Source of the DNA: Mogibacterium sp.
Lineage (GTDB): Bacteria > Bacillota > Clostridia > Peptostreptococcales > Anaerovoracaceae
Assembly (NCBI GenBank): GCA_024403055.1
Contig: JAKSSO010000002.1
Coordinates: 22,573-86,572 of the forward strand
Reading direction: 5' to 3'
Length of the DNA stretch: 64,000 nt
Both the position numbers and the translations under genes were made by a program. This document shows positions 1 to 7,691 of the stretch, piece after piece (position 1 is the stretch's first letter; each line of letters opens with the position of its first letter). The notes below the pieces were generated by a model. That model saw only the letters and a program-made list of their open reading frames with translations. It did not search any database and was not told the DNA's origin.

Positions 1-6
1 GACGGA

Positions 7-48
7 AAGACTGTCTTATGATACTATCTGTATTGTTAAGACAGTCTT
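7..48. repeat. Inverted repeat upstream of integrase
   Basis: Two 11-base arms (7-17 and 38-48) are reverse complements, and pairing extends to 12 bp with positions 18 and 37. Each arm is itself almost a palindrome (AAGAC-T-GTCTT). It may be the terminator of a gene lying before the window, as pyrimidine-rich sequence follows, or a protein-binding site controlling the integrase. The sequence does not decide between these. Confidence 0.5.
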
Positions 49-87
49 CTTTCATTTGAAGAATAATCTGAAAGGAGATTGAATTAT

Positions 88-1290
88 ATGAGTGAGAAGA
101 GGAGGGATAAGAGAGGACGCATTTTGCACAATGGTGAGATGCAGATGACGGACGGAAGATATCGCTTTAAGTATGTTGATTGTTTAGGCAAGGAAAGATT
201 CCTATATAGTTGGAGATTAGACAAAAACGATCCTGTGCCAAGTGGCAAGAAGAAATGCCAATCATTGAGAGAAATGGAGAGACAGGTACAGGCAGATCTG
301 TTCGACCATATTGTTAGCAATGGCGGAAATCTAACTGTGCTTGAGCTTGTAGAAAAATATGTGTCTACAAAAATCGGTGTCAGACCAAATACTGCAGCAG
401 GATATAAAACTGTGATCAATTTTCTGAAAAAGGATCCATTCGGTGCCAGAAGAATTGATACAGTTAAGTTATCTGATGCTAAACTCTGGTTGATCAAATT
501 ACAACAGGTAGATAAGAAAAGTTATAGCTCGATTCATTCCATAAGAGGAGTTCTTAACCCTGCATTTAGAATGGCTGTTGATGATGATTTGATCAGAAAG
601 AATCCGTTTGGTTTTGAGCTGGCGACTGTTGTTGTCAATGACAGTGTGACTAGGGATGCACTAACAAGAGACCAGGAGCGGAAGTTTCTGAAGTTTGTGC
701 AGGAAGATAAGCACTTCTGCAGATATTATGAAGGCATATATATTCTGTTCAAAACCGGATTAAGAATCTCGGAATTCTGCGGACTAACTATCTCAGATAT
801 TGATTTCAAAAATCATTCTATCAGAGTGGAGCGACAGTTACAGAAGAGGGGCAGTTTTGGTTACTATATTGATGATACCAAAACGACTGCGGGAGAAAGA
901 ACTTTGCCAATGACACCTGACGTAGAGGAGTGTTTTCAGAAGATAATAGAAAACAGGAATCCTCCTAAGGCAGAGCCTATGGTAGATGGAGTTGTGGGCT
1001 TTCTCTATTTTGATAAAGATAGCAACATATGTTATTCACTTCACTGGGAACATTACTTTAGGCATATTGTTGATAAGTATAACAGCATCTACAAGGTGCA
1101 AATGCCTAGGGTGACACCTCATGTATGCAGACATACTTACTGCTCCAATATGGCGAAGTCCGGAATGAATCCAAAAGCATTGCAATATCTGATGGGCCAT
1201 TCCGACATAGGGATCACTCTTAACACGTACGCGCATGTTAAGTATGAGGATGCTAAAGCAGAAGTGATCCGACTTAAAAAAGCGATATAA
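88..1290 (+). CDS. int: Tn916-type tyrosine integrase
   Basis: This 400-residue site-specific recombinase catalyses excision and integration of a conjugative transposon. The N-terminus (MSEKRRDKRGRIL) and the whole length match the Tn916 integrase family as I remember it. An arm-binding N-terminal domain is followed by a core-binding domain near residues 85-170 and the catalytic domain. The catalytic residues are visible: R226 (GLRISE), H345-x-x-R348 (HVCRH), H371 (MGHSD) and nucleophile Y381 (LNTYAH). I chose the ATG at 88, which sits 10 bases after an AAAGGAG site, over the in-frame TTG at 79. No excisionase is seen in the 87 bases upstream. The gene appears intact and probably marks one end of an integrated element extending to the left of the window. 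Confidence 0.95.
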   Translation: MSEKRRDKRGRILHNGEMQMTDGRYRFKYVDCLGKERFLYSWRLDKNDPVPSGKKKCQSLREMERQVQADLFDHIVSNGGNLTVLELVEKYVSTKIGVRPNTAAGYKTVINFLKKDPFGARRIDTVKLSDAKLWLIKLQQVDKKSYSSIHSIRGVLNPAFRMAVDDDLIRKNPFGFELATVVVNDSVTRDALTRDQERKFLKFVQEDKHFCRYYEGIYILFKTGLRISEFCGLTISDIDFKNHSIRVERQLQKRGSFGYYIDDTKTTAGERTLPMTPDVEECFQKIIENRNPPKAEPMVDGVVGFLYFDKDSNICYSLHWEHYFRHIVDKYNSIYKVQMPRVTPHVCRHTYCSNMAKSGMNPKALQYLMGHSDIGITLNTYAHVKYEDAKAEVIRLKKAI

Positions 1291-1291
1291 A

Positions 1292-1315
1292 ACACCTCAA
1301 AAAAACCCGAGGTGT
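1292..1315 (+). terminator. Hairpin after integrase
   Basis: A 7-bp stem (ACACCTC at 1292-1298, GAGGTGT at 1309-1315) encloses an A-rich loop immediately after the integrase stop. No T tract follows, so it may act as an integrase arm-site or a weak terminator. Confidence 0.5.
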
Positions 1316-1350
1316 AAACCGAACAAATTTACACCTTATTTTACACCTTA
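1311..1350. repeat. Integrase arm-type repeats
   Basis: TTTACACC occurs in direct orientation at 1328-1335 and 1340-1347 (within an 11-base repeat TTTACACCTTA) and once inverted at 1311-1318. Short repeats next to the integrase gene are where Tn916-like integrases bind through their N-terminal domain, so this is the likely terminal region of the element. A second pair of repeats, ATATGCC at 1362-1368 and 1382-1388, follows. The exact attachment point cannot be set without an empty-site genome, but it should lie between about 1350 and 1445. Confidence 0.5.
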
Positions 1351-1445
1351 TTACTACCAAAATATGCCATATTATACCGGCATATGCCAAGTAAGCGAGT
1401 GCTGAAAAAGGCTGAAAAATCAAGGAAAGCACTGGAATTTGAACG

Positions 1446-2435
1446 ATGAAAAAAGTATTATTCATTTGCCACGGCAATATATGTCGTTCGCCGATGGCGG
1501 AGTTCATATTTAAGAATATGGTTAATGAGCGCGGTCTCGAGGATGAATACTACATCGAGTCGGCAGCGGTCAGTCGGGAGGAGATCGGCAATGATATCTA
1601 TCCCCCTGCCAAGGCGGAACTCAAATTGCACGGTGTTCCGTTCGAGCGCAGGCGTGCACGTCAGATGACGAGAGAAGACTATGATAGGTTCGATGTGATA
1701 TTTGTGATGGACGAATCCAATATTCGTCGCATGAAGAGCATTATCGGAGCGGATGACGCACACAAGGTCAGAATGCTGCTTGAAGGAGGGATCGCAGATC
1801 CCTGGTACACAGGAGGTTTTGACAGGACCTATGAAGACATAGTCAGGGGCTGTGAGATCTTTTTGGCCGAGCAGGCAGCAGCGAGCGACCGGGATACAAA
1901 TGCAGAGAGACCTGGAGCAAAGCACTGCGATCAGCTGCTGAGTACTGCTATAATAAGGAAGTCCGAGCAGCGAGACTATGAACGAATTCTGAAGATATAT
2001 GAGCGTGCAAGACAGTTTATGCGTGAGCACGGCAACCCTAATCAGTGGAATACGAAGTGGCCGCCGGCAGAATTGGTTCAAGAGGACATTGAGGTAGGCC
2101 GCGGCTATGTATGCGAGATAGACGGCAGTGTCGAAGCAGCGTTTGTTTACATACAGGGCGTCGATGTGGACCCGACATACAGATACATAGAAGGCTCGTG
2201 GAAAGACGATTCGGAGTACGGAGCAGTACACAGGATCGCTTCTGCGGGTAATTACCGGGGGATAGGAGAATTCTGTATCAAATGGGCATTCGGGCAGTGC
2301 GGACATCTCAGGATGGATACTCACGGCGACAACGAAGTGATGCAGAATCTGCTGACCAAACTGGGATTTGAGCGACGCGGGATAATTTATGTCGTTGAGG
2401 ACAATTACCCGAGGGTGGCTTTTGAGAAAGTATAG
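1446..2435 (+). CDS. Low-MW tyrosine phosphatase-GNAT fusion
   Basis: Residues 1-150 are a low-molecular-weight protein tyrosine phosphatase, with the P-loop CHGNICRS (C8, R14) and the general-acid motif DPWYTGG. Residues from about 165 to 329 are a GNAT N-acetyltransferase, opening with an IIRKSEQRDY start typical of free-standing GNATs and carrying the RIASAGNYRGIGEF acetyl-CoA region. A low-complexity linker joins them without a stop. The phosphatase part would dephosphorylate arginine or tyrosine residues; the acetyl acceptor of the GNAT half is unknown. A GGAA element lies 8 bases before the ATG. The gene lies immediately downstream of the mobile-element end, so its native promoter may have been displaced. 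Confidence 0.85.
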   Translation: MKKVLFICHGNICRSPMAEFIFKNMVNERGLEDEYYIESAAVSREEIGNDIYPPAKAELKLHGVPFERRRARQMTREDYDRFDVIFVMDESNIRRMKSIIGADDAHKVRMLLEGGIADPWYTGGFDRTYEDIVRGCEIFLAEQAAASDRDTNAERPGAKHCDQLLSTAIIRKSEQRDYERILKIYERARQFMREHGNPNQWNTKWPPAELVQEDIEVGRGYVCEIDGSVEAAFVYIQGVDVDPTYRYIEGSWKDDSEYGAVHRIASAGNYRGIGEFCIKWAFGQCGHLRMDTHGDNEVMQNLLTKLGFERRGIIYVVEDNYPRVAFEKV

Positions 2436-2469
2436 AATATCGCCGACTGGCGAGACTGGAGGAAATATC

Positions 2470-2994
2470 ATGAATGACAACAACCTGATCGAACTGATGA
2501 GCAGCCGTTATTCGGTGCGCAAGTACAAGGATATTCCTGTTGAGCAGGAGAAGATCGACCTGATCCTGGAGGCTGCAAGAGTCGCTCCTACAGCAAGAAA
2601 TTATCAGCCGCAGAAGATATATGTTCTGCAGAGTGAAGAAGCACTCAAGGCGATCGGCGGTGTATGCAGATGCACTTTCGATGCGAAGACTGTTTTCGTT
2701 ATCGGCTTTGACAGGGAGAAAGTTGCAGTATCCAGACTGAGGGAAAACTATGATTATGGTGAGATCGATTCATCGATCGTTGCCACACAGATGGTGCTCG
2801 AGGCATGGAACCTGGGACTTGGCACATGCTATGTCGGAATGTTCAACGACGATGAGGTGAGAGAGGCACTCGGACTGCCTTCCAATATTGCCATTACTCT
2901 GATACTGCCTTGCGGATATCCTGCAGATGACAGTGTACCTCACGAAATGCATGAGGCATCAAGAGAACTTTCTGAAATGGTGGAATATCTGTAA
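2470..2994 (+). CDS. Nitroreductase family FMN oxidoreductase
   Basis: This 174-residue protein is a short member of the nitroreductase family, NAD(P)H- and FMN-dependent enzymes that act as homodimers in the cytoplasm. The FMN phosphate-binding signature SRYSVRKYKD is at residues 12-21, APTARNYQP follows near residue 41, and the C-terminal glycine-rich GLGTCYVGMF segment is present. The ATG at 2470 has a GGAGG 7 bases upstream; longer in-frame extension to 2389 would overlap the preceding gene and is not needed. The physiological acceptor cannot be inferred. It is probably co-transcribed with the preceding phosphatase-GNAT gene (34-base gap). Confidence 0.85.
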   Translation: MNDNNLIELMSSRYSVRKYKDIPVEQEKIDLILEAARVAPTARNYQPQKIYVLQSEEALKAIGGVCRCTFDAKTVFVIGFDREKVAVSRLRENYDYGEIDSSIVATQMVLEAWNLGLGTCYVGMFNDDEVREALGLPSNIAITLILPCGYPADDSVPHEMHEASRELSEMVEYL

Positions 2995-3015
2995 AGAAGT
3001 GATGGTGGTATACCT

Positions 3016-3840
3016 GTGAACAAGATAAAAATAGTAACGGTCCAGAATAAAGTATTTGAAGACAAGTACGAGACGATCGAGCGCCTGGCTGAGTTAATAG
3101 GAGACGGTGCTGTCAGCGGAGCTGATATCATGGTGCTTCCCGAGATGTGGAACTGTCCGTACAAGACCCGCCTTTTCCCTGAATATGCGGAACCTGAGAC
3201 GGGAGACAGCTGGCTCGTAATGTCGACACTTGCGCGCAAGAACAAAATTTATGTAGTTGGCGGATCCATTCCTGAAGTGGACGATGAAGGCCGGGTATAT
3301 AATACCTGCTACGTGTTTGATCGAAATGGCGAACAAATCGGCAAACACAGGAAAGTACATCTCTTCGACGTCAACTTCGGCGAGAAGCCGTTCCATGAGT
3401 CGGATACTCTGACTGCAGGTGACGGTTTCAGGACGTTCGAAACAGAATGGGGCAAAATGGGCGTCAACATATGCTTTGACGTGAGATTCCCGGAGAGTAT
3501 GCGTCTGCTTGCTCTGGATGGAGCGAAGATGGTTTTCCTGCCAGCTGCATTTCTGATGAATACCGGAGAGGCTCACTGGGACATGAATATCCGAATGAGA
3601 GCTGTCGAGAATCAGATATTTGTTGCGGCGGTCGCACCAATGCGAGACTCGGGCACGGGCTATAAAGTCTGGGCACATTCCATGATATCCGACCCTTGGG
3701 GCAATGTACTTGTGGATATGGGGACCGAAGAGGGATATACTATAACTGAAATTGATCTGGATGAGATCGACAGAATAAGATCCGAGCTCCCGCTAATGTG
3801 TGCAAGGCGCGAGGACATATATAAACTGGAAACGGAATAA
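3016..3840 (+). CDS. Nitrilase-superfamily carbon-nitrogen hydrolase
   Basis: This 274-residue cytoplasmic amidohydrolase has the Glu-Lys-Cys triad of the nitrilase superfamily: E in LPEMWN, K in HRKVHLFD, C in NICFDVRFPE. Its length and the HLFDVNFGEKPFHES segment resemble omega-amidases (Nit2/YafV group), which hydrolyse 2-oxoglutaramate or 2-oxosuccinamate made by glutamine or asparagine transamination. That would suit an amino-acid fermenter, but the substrate is inferred. The start is GTG at 3016 with a weak GGTGG element before it. It is followed by proC after 10 bases. Confidence 0.85.
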   Translation: MNKIKIVTVQNKVFEDKYETIERLAELIGDGAVSGADIMVLPEMWNCPYKTRLFPEYAEPETGDSWLVMSTLARKNKIYVVGGSIPEVDDEGRVYNTCYVFDRNGEQIGKHRKVHLFDVNFGEKPFHESDTLTAGDGFRTFETEWGKMGVNICFDVRFPESMRLLALDGAKMVFLPAAFLMNTGEAHWDMNIRMRAVENQIFVAAVAPMRDSGTGYKVWAHSMISDPWGNVLVDMGTEEGYTITEIDLDEIDRIRSELPLMCARREDIYKLETE

Positions 3841-3850
3841 GGGGGAAGAC

Positions 3851-4648
3851 ATGAAAGTTGGATTTTTAGGTGCAGGTGCAATGGGCGGCGCTATCCTCAG
3901 CGGAGCCATTGCTGCAGGAGTGTTCGACGCAAATGACGTATATGTTGCAGACTTCTCTGATGCTATCAAGGACAAGTACAGAGAGATGGGATGCAATATC
4001 TGTGAGAATAATACAGAACTCGGACAGGCGGATATCGTGGTTCTTGCTGTAAAGCCACAATACGCACCGGGTGCGCTGGCATCAGTAGAGGATGCTCTTG
4101 ACGGCAAGGGTGTTATCTCCATCATGGCAGGACTGAAGAGAGATGCAGTCCGCGACATGCTCAAGGGCGACATCAGACTTCTGAGAGTAATGCCTAATAC
4201 ACCGGCACTGGTTGGATGCGGGGCTTTCGCACTGTGTTCAGATACAGATCTCACAGACGAAGAGAAGGCGTTCGCAGAGAAACTCTTTGGTGCACTTGGC
4301 ATCTATGAGTGGATGAGCGAGTCGCTGATCGATGTTGCAACAGGTCTGTCCGGAGCGGGTCCTGCTTATGTATACATGTTCATCGAGGCACTGTCAGACG
4401 GTGGTGTGATGGAAGGACTCCCAAGAGCTACAGCTACCAAGCTGGCGGCACAGACTGTAATGGGTGCTGCCAAAATGGTCCTCGAGACAGGCGTTCATCC
4501 TGACGAGCTCAAGGACAGAGTATGCTCACCTGGCGGAAACACGATCGTAGGTGTTGCGACACTTGAGGAAAAGGGCTTCAGAGGAGCATGCATCGAGACT
4601 GTTCACAGAGCAACTGTAAGAGCAAGAGAACTTGGCGAGAAAAAATAG
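3851..4648 (+). CDS. proC: Pyrroline-5-carboxylate reductase
   Basis: This 265-residue enzyme reduces 1-pyrroline-5-carboxylate to proline with NAD(P)H. The N-terminal Rossmann motif GFLGAGAMGGAI is at residues 4-15. The family signature PNTPALVGCG is near residue 118 and the C-terminal dimer/active-site region GLSGAGPAYVY is present. The ATG at 3851 follows a GGGGGAAG site; the ORF could extend to 3800 but would overlap the hydrolase. It probably forms one transcript with the amidase. Confidence 0.95.
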   Translation: MKVGFLGAGAMGGAILSGAIAAGVFDANDVYVADFSDAIKDKYREMGCNICENNTELGQADIVVLAVKPQYAPGALASVEDALDGKGVISIMAGLKRDAVRDMLKGDIRLLRVMPNTPALVGCGAFALCSDTDLTDEEKAFAEKLFGALGIYEWMSESLIDVATGLSGAGPAYVYMFIEALSDGGVMEGLPRATATKLAAQTVMGAAKMVLETGVHPDELKDRVCSPGGNTIVGVATLEEKGFRGACIETVHRATVRARELGEKK

Positions 4649-4677
4649 GCACACATGCTCGACTGGTGTATTACAAA

Positions 4678-4706
4678 TTGACGAAGAGCAAATAATAAAA
4701 TATAAT
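4678..4706 (+). promoter_or_regulatory. Strong sigma-A-type promoter
   Basis: TTGACG at 4678-4683 and TATAAT at 4701-4706 are separated by exactly 17 bases. Transcription should begin near 4713 and drive the peptidoglycan-binding-repeat gene at 4778. Confidence 0.8.
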
Positions 4707-4722
4707 TACATACGTAAGTAAA

Positions 4723-4742
4723 CTGTTCCTTAGGAGGAACAG
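4723..4742 (+). promoter_or_regulatory. 5' UTR hairpin
   Basis: A perfect 8-bp stem (CTGTTCCT at 4723-4730, AGGAACAG at 4735-4742) with a TAGG loop falls within the predicted 5' untranslated region. Its 3' arm contains an AGGA element. It could stabilise the transcript or serve as a regulatory structure. Confidence 0.55.
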
Positions 4743-4777
4743 AGAATTCATAAGAAAGACTATTTGAGAGGTGAACT

Positions 4778-5281
4778 ATGGGACTTTTTGATAAGATCAA
4801 AGAAGCTGCAACTGATAAGGATGCAAAGATCAGCCTGGGAGAAAGCGCTGCAAAGAAAGAGGCAGAGGCTAAGGAAGCAGAAGTAGAAGCTAAGATGGCT
4901 GAGAAGCTGGATGCCGCTGTAGAGGCTGCAAAGGCTGAGAAGCTGGCTGCAGAGGAAAAGGCTGCCGCTGAGAAGGCTGCTGCAGAAAAGGCTGCCGCTG
5001 AGAAGAAAGCTGCTGACAGCAAGTACATCCTCGATGTAGACGGCAAGTGGGGCGAGAAGACTATCACTACTACACAGCACATCCTTGGAATCAAGGAAGA
5101 CGGTATCTGCGGTCAGGAAACTATCAAGGCTATCCAGAAGAAAGTCGGCGCTAAGGTTGACGGAGACTGGGGAACAGAGACTTCCAAGGCTATGCAGAAA
5201 TTCCTCGGCGTTGAGGTTGACGGTGTTGCAGGAAAAGACACATTCGCAGCATGGCAGAAGTGGTGCAACAAGCAGCTGTAA
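4778..5281 (+). CDS. Ala/Glu/Lys coiled coil with PG-binding-like repeats
   Basis: The 167-residue product starts MGLFDKIKEA, then has an Ala/Lys/Glu-rich predicted coiled coil (about residues 20-85). Three to four short repeats of the type VDG-x-WG-x-x-T-x3-Q-x2-LG follow (about 86-162). These resemble the repeat of peptidoglycan-binding and phage-lysin wall-binding modules. There is no signal peptide or membrane segment, so how it would reach the wall is unclear; it may bind another ligand in the cytoplasm. It has its own promoter and terminator and looks strongly expressed. An AGAGGTG site precedes the ATG. The function is unknown. Confidence 0.75.
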   Translation: MGLFDKIKEAATDKDAKISLGESAAKKEAEAKEAEVEAKMAEKLDAAVEAAKAEKLAAEEKAAAEKAAAEKAAAEKKAADSKYILDVDGKWGEKTITTTQHILGIKEDGICGQETIKAIQKKVGAKVDGDWGTETSKAMQKFLGVEVDGVAGKDTFAAWQKWCNKQL

Positions 5282-5327
5282 TAACCGCTGAATGCACTGC
5301 AAGACAGTAAAACATTGAATTAAAAAA

Positions 5328-5358
5328 GGTGCAAGAGTAAACACTCGCGCACCTTCTT
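5328..5358 (+). terminator. Intrinsic terminator
   Basis: A GGTGC...GCACC stem with an inner GAGT/ACTC stem and the tail TTCTTT follows the repeat-protein gene. Confidence 0.75.
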
Positions 5359-5405
5359 TATTAACTGAAAGAAGCTATAGCTACAACTATATATCAGGGA
5401 GCAAC

Positions 5406-7580
5406 ATGAACATAAATGTAAAAATAGCTGCTGAACTTGGGATAAGAGAATCTCAGGTCGCAGCAACAGTACAACTTATTGATGAAGGTAATACTATCCC
5501 GTTCATCGCCCGTTATCGTAAAGAGGTGACAGGCTCACTGGACGACGAAGTGCTGCGTAGTCTTGACGAAAGACTCAAATATCTGCGCAACCTCGAGGAG
5601 CGTAAGGAAACGGTGATCGCTTCCATAGAGGAGCAGGGCAAAATGACTGACGAGCTGCGCAGATCCATTGACGCTGCGGAGACACTTGTCACACTTGAAG
5701 ACATATACAGACCATACAAGCCTAAGAGAAAGACCCGTGCAACTATTGCCAGAGCAAAGGGTCTCGAGCCTCTGGCAGAGATCATAAAGGCACAGCAGAT
5801 AAAGACATCTCTTGAGGAGGAAGCTGAGAGATTCGTACATATCGATGCAGAAAAACCTGAACTCGAGGTGAAGGATGCTGCATCTGCGATCGCAGGTGCC
5901 TGCGATATTATCGCCGAGGAAATATCGGACTCAGCAGATTACAGAGCTGCGATCCGCCGCAGGACATTCGAAGGCGGAATGCTTGTTTCGGCAGTCAGAG
6001 ATGAGGATGCTGACGAGAAGAAGACGTACGAGTCATATTATGATTATTCAGAACCGGTCAGAAAGATGCCGGGCCACAGGATCCTTGCAGTCAACAGAGG
6101 AGAGAAAGAAAAGATACTCAGCGTGAGCATTGAGCCGCCTGTGGACGAGATCACTGAATATCTGCAGGGACAGGTGATCACAAGGAAAAACCCGATCACC
6201 GGTGAGGTACTGCGTGCGACGATCGATGATGCATACAAGAGACTTATCAGACCGTCGATCGAGAACGAGATACGTGCCGAGCTGACGGAGAAGGCGGAAG
6301 ATGGAGCCATCAAGGTGTTCGGAGAGAATCTGGGACAGCTACTTATGCAGCCTCCTATCGCAGGAAAGACAGTTCTCGGATGGGACCCGGCATTCCGTAC
6401 AGGATGCAAGCTTGCGGTCGTTGATCCTACCGGCAAGGTGCTTGATACAACAGTCATCTATCCTACACCGCCGCAGAACAGAGTTGAGGAGTCCGTTTCA
6501 GTAGTGCTGAAGCTTATCAGGAAATATGGCATAGACCTGATCTCGCTCGGCAACGGAACTGCAAGTCGCGAATCCGAGAAGATCATCAGTGACATGATAA
6601 AAGCAAACGGCCTCAAGGTGCAGTACATCATCGTAAACGAAGCCGGCGCATCCGTCTACTCGGCGAGCAAGCTGGCTACGGAAGAGTTTCCTAACTTTGA
6701 CGTCGGACAGAGGTCGGCAACATCGATGGCCAGACGTCTCCAGGATCCGCTTTCCGAGCTCGTCAAGATCGATCCGAAGTCGGTCGGTGTCGGACAGTAC
6801 CAGCATGACATGAATCAGAAGAAGCTGGAGGGATCTCTTGCAGCTGTTGTTGAAGACTGCGTAAATGCAGTAGGCGTTGATTTGAATACAGCTTCGGCAT
6901 CCCTGCTCCAGTATGTATCCGGCATCAGCAAGACACTAGCCAATAACATAGTGGAATATCGCGAGAGCAATGGAATGTTCCTGAGCAGAAAGGAGCTGCT
7001 TAAGGTCGCAAAGCTTGGCCCGAAGGCATTCGAGCAGTGTGCGGGATTCCTCAGAATAAGAGGAGGCAAGGAGCCGCTGGATGCTACAGCTGTTCATCCT
7101 GAATCCTACGGCGTTGTAAAACAGCTTTTCGAGATGCTGGGATTCGATTCCGGTGAGCTTGCGAAAAAGCTTGCAGGCGGTGGCATGGCAGGTGTTGCCA
7201 AGAGCATTGCAAGCTATAAGGACATGGCAGCAAAGCTTGGTGTCGGCGAGCCTACTCTTCGTGACATAGTTAAGGAGCTTGAGAAACCGGGCAGAGATCC
7301 TCGTGATGAGATGCCTGCACCGATACTGAAGTCTGATGTTCTGGAGATGGAGGACCTGACAGAGGGAATGATACTCAAGGGAACAGTTCGTAATGTTATA
7401 GATTTCGGTGCTTTCGTGGATATCGGAGTTCATCAGGACGGACTGGTTCATATTTCACAGATGGCAGATCGCTATATTAAGCATCCGCTGGAAGTGGTCG
7501 CTGTAGGTGACATCGTGGAAGTCAAGGTGCTTTCTGTTGATCTGAAAAAGCAGAGAATAGCACTGACGATGAAAATATAA
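5406..7580 (+). CDS. tex: Tex family S1 RNA-binding protein
   Basis: This 724-residue protein is the usual length for Tex, a conserved nucleic-acid-binding transcription accessory factor. The N-terminal helical region (IPFIARYRKEVTGSLDD) is followed by the YqgF-like nuclease fold (near GWDPAFRTGCKLAVVD, about residue 325) and helix-hairpin-helix motifs (about 480-560). A C-terminal S1 domain (MILKGTVRNVIDFGAFVDIG, about 650-720) completes it. The start at 5406 follows a GGGAGCA element. It stands alone between a terminator upstream and the hppA promoter region downstream. Confidence 0.95.
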   Translation: MNINVKIAAELGIRESQVAATVQLIDEGNTIPFIARYRKEVTGSLDDEVLRSLDERLKYLRNLEERKETVIASIEEQGKMTDELRRSIDAAETLVTLEDIYRPYKPKRKTRATIARAKGLEPLAEIIKAQQIKTSLEEEAERFVHIDAEKPELEVKDAASAIAGACDIIAEEISDSADYRAAIRRRTFEGGMLVSAVRDEDADEKKTYESYYDYSEPVRKMPGHRILAVNRGEKEKILSVSIEPPVDEITEYLQGQVITRKNPITGEVLRATIDDAYKRLIRPSIENEIRAELTEKAEDGAIKVFGENLGQLLMQPPIAGKTVLGWDPAFRTGCKLAVVDPTGKVLDTTVIYPTPPQNRVEESVSVVLKLIRKYGIDLISLGNGTASRESEKIISDMIKANGLKVQYIIVNEAGASVYSASKLATEEFPNFDVGQRSATSMARRLQDPLSELVKIDPKSVGVGQYQHDMNQKKLEGSLAAVVEDCVNAVGVDLNTASASLLQYVSGISKTLANNIVEYRESNGMFLSRKELLKVAKLGPKAFEQCAGFLRIRGGKEPLDATAVHPESYGVVKQLFEMLGFDSGELAKKLAGGGMAGVAKSIASYKDMAAKLGVGEPTLRDIVKELEKPGRDPRDEMPAPILKSDVLEMEDLTEGMILKGTVRNVIDFGAFVDIGVHQDGLVHISQMADRYIKHPLEVVAVGDIVEVKVLSVDLKKQRIALTMKI

Positions 7581-7691
7581 TTGAAAAAAATAATTTGTAT
7601 TTTTGATGTTTTCCTAATGCAAAATATTTTCAGAGTGTTATAATATACAAATTGAAAAAAGTTAATAATTATATATGTTCAAGGAGGAAAA

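Noticed and set aside
1458-2483. 341-codon open frame on the minus strand across the phosphatase-GNAT gene
   Set aside because: It is antisense to a gene with clear domain motifs, has no ribosome binding site and no recognisable protein features.
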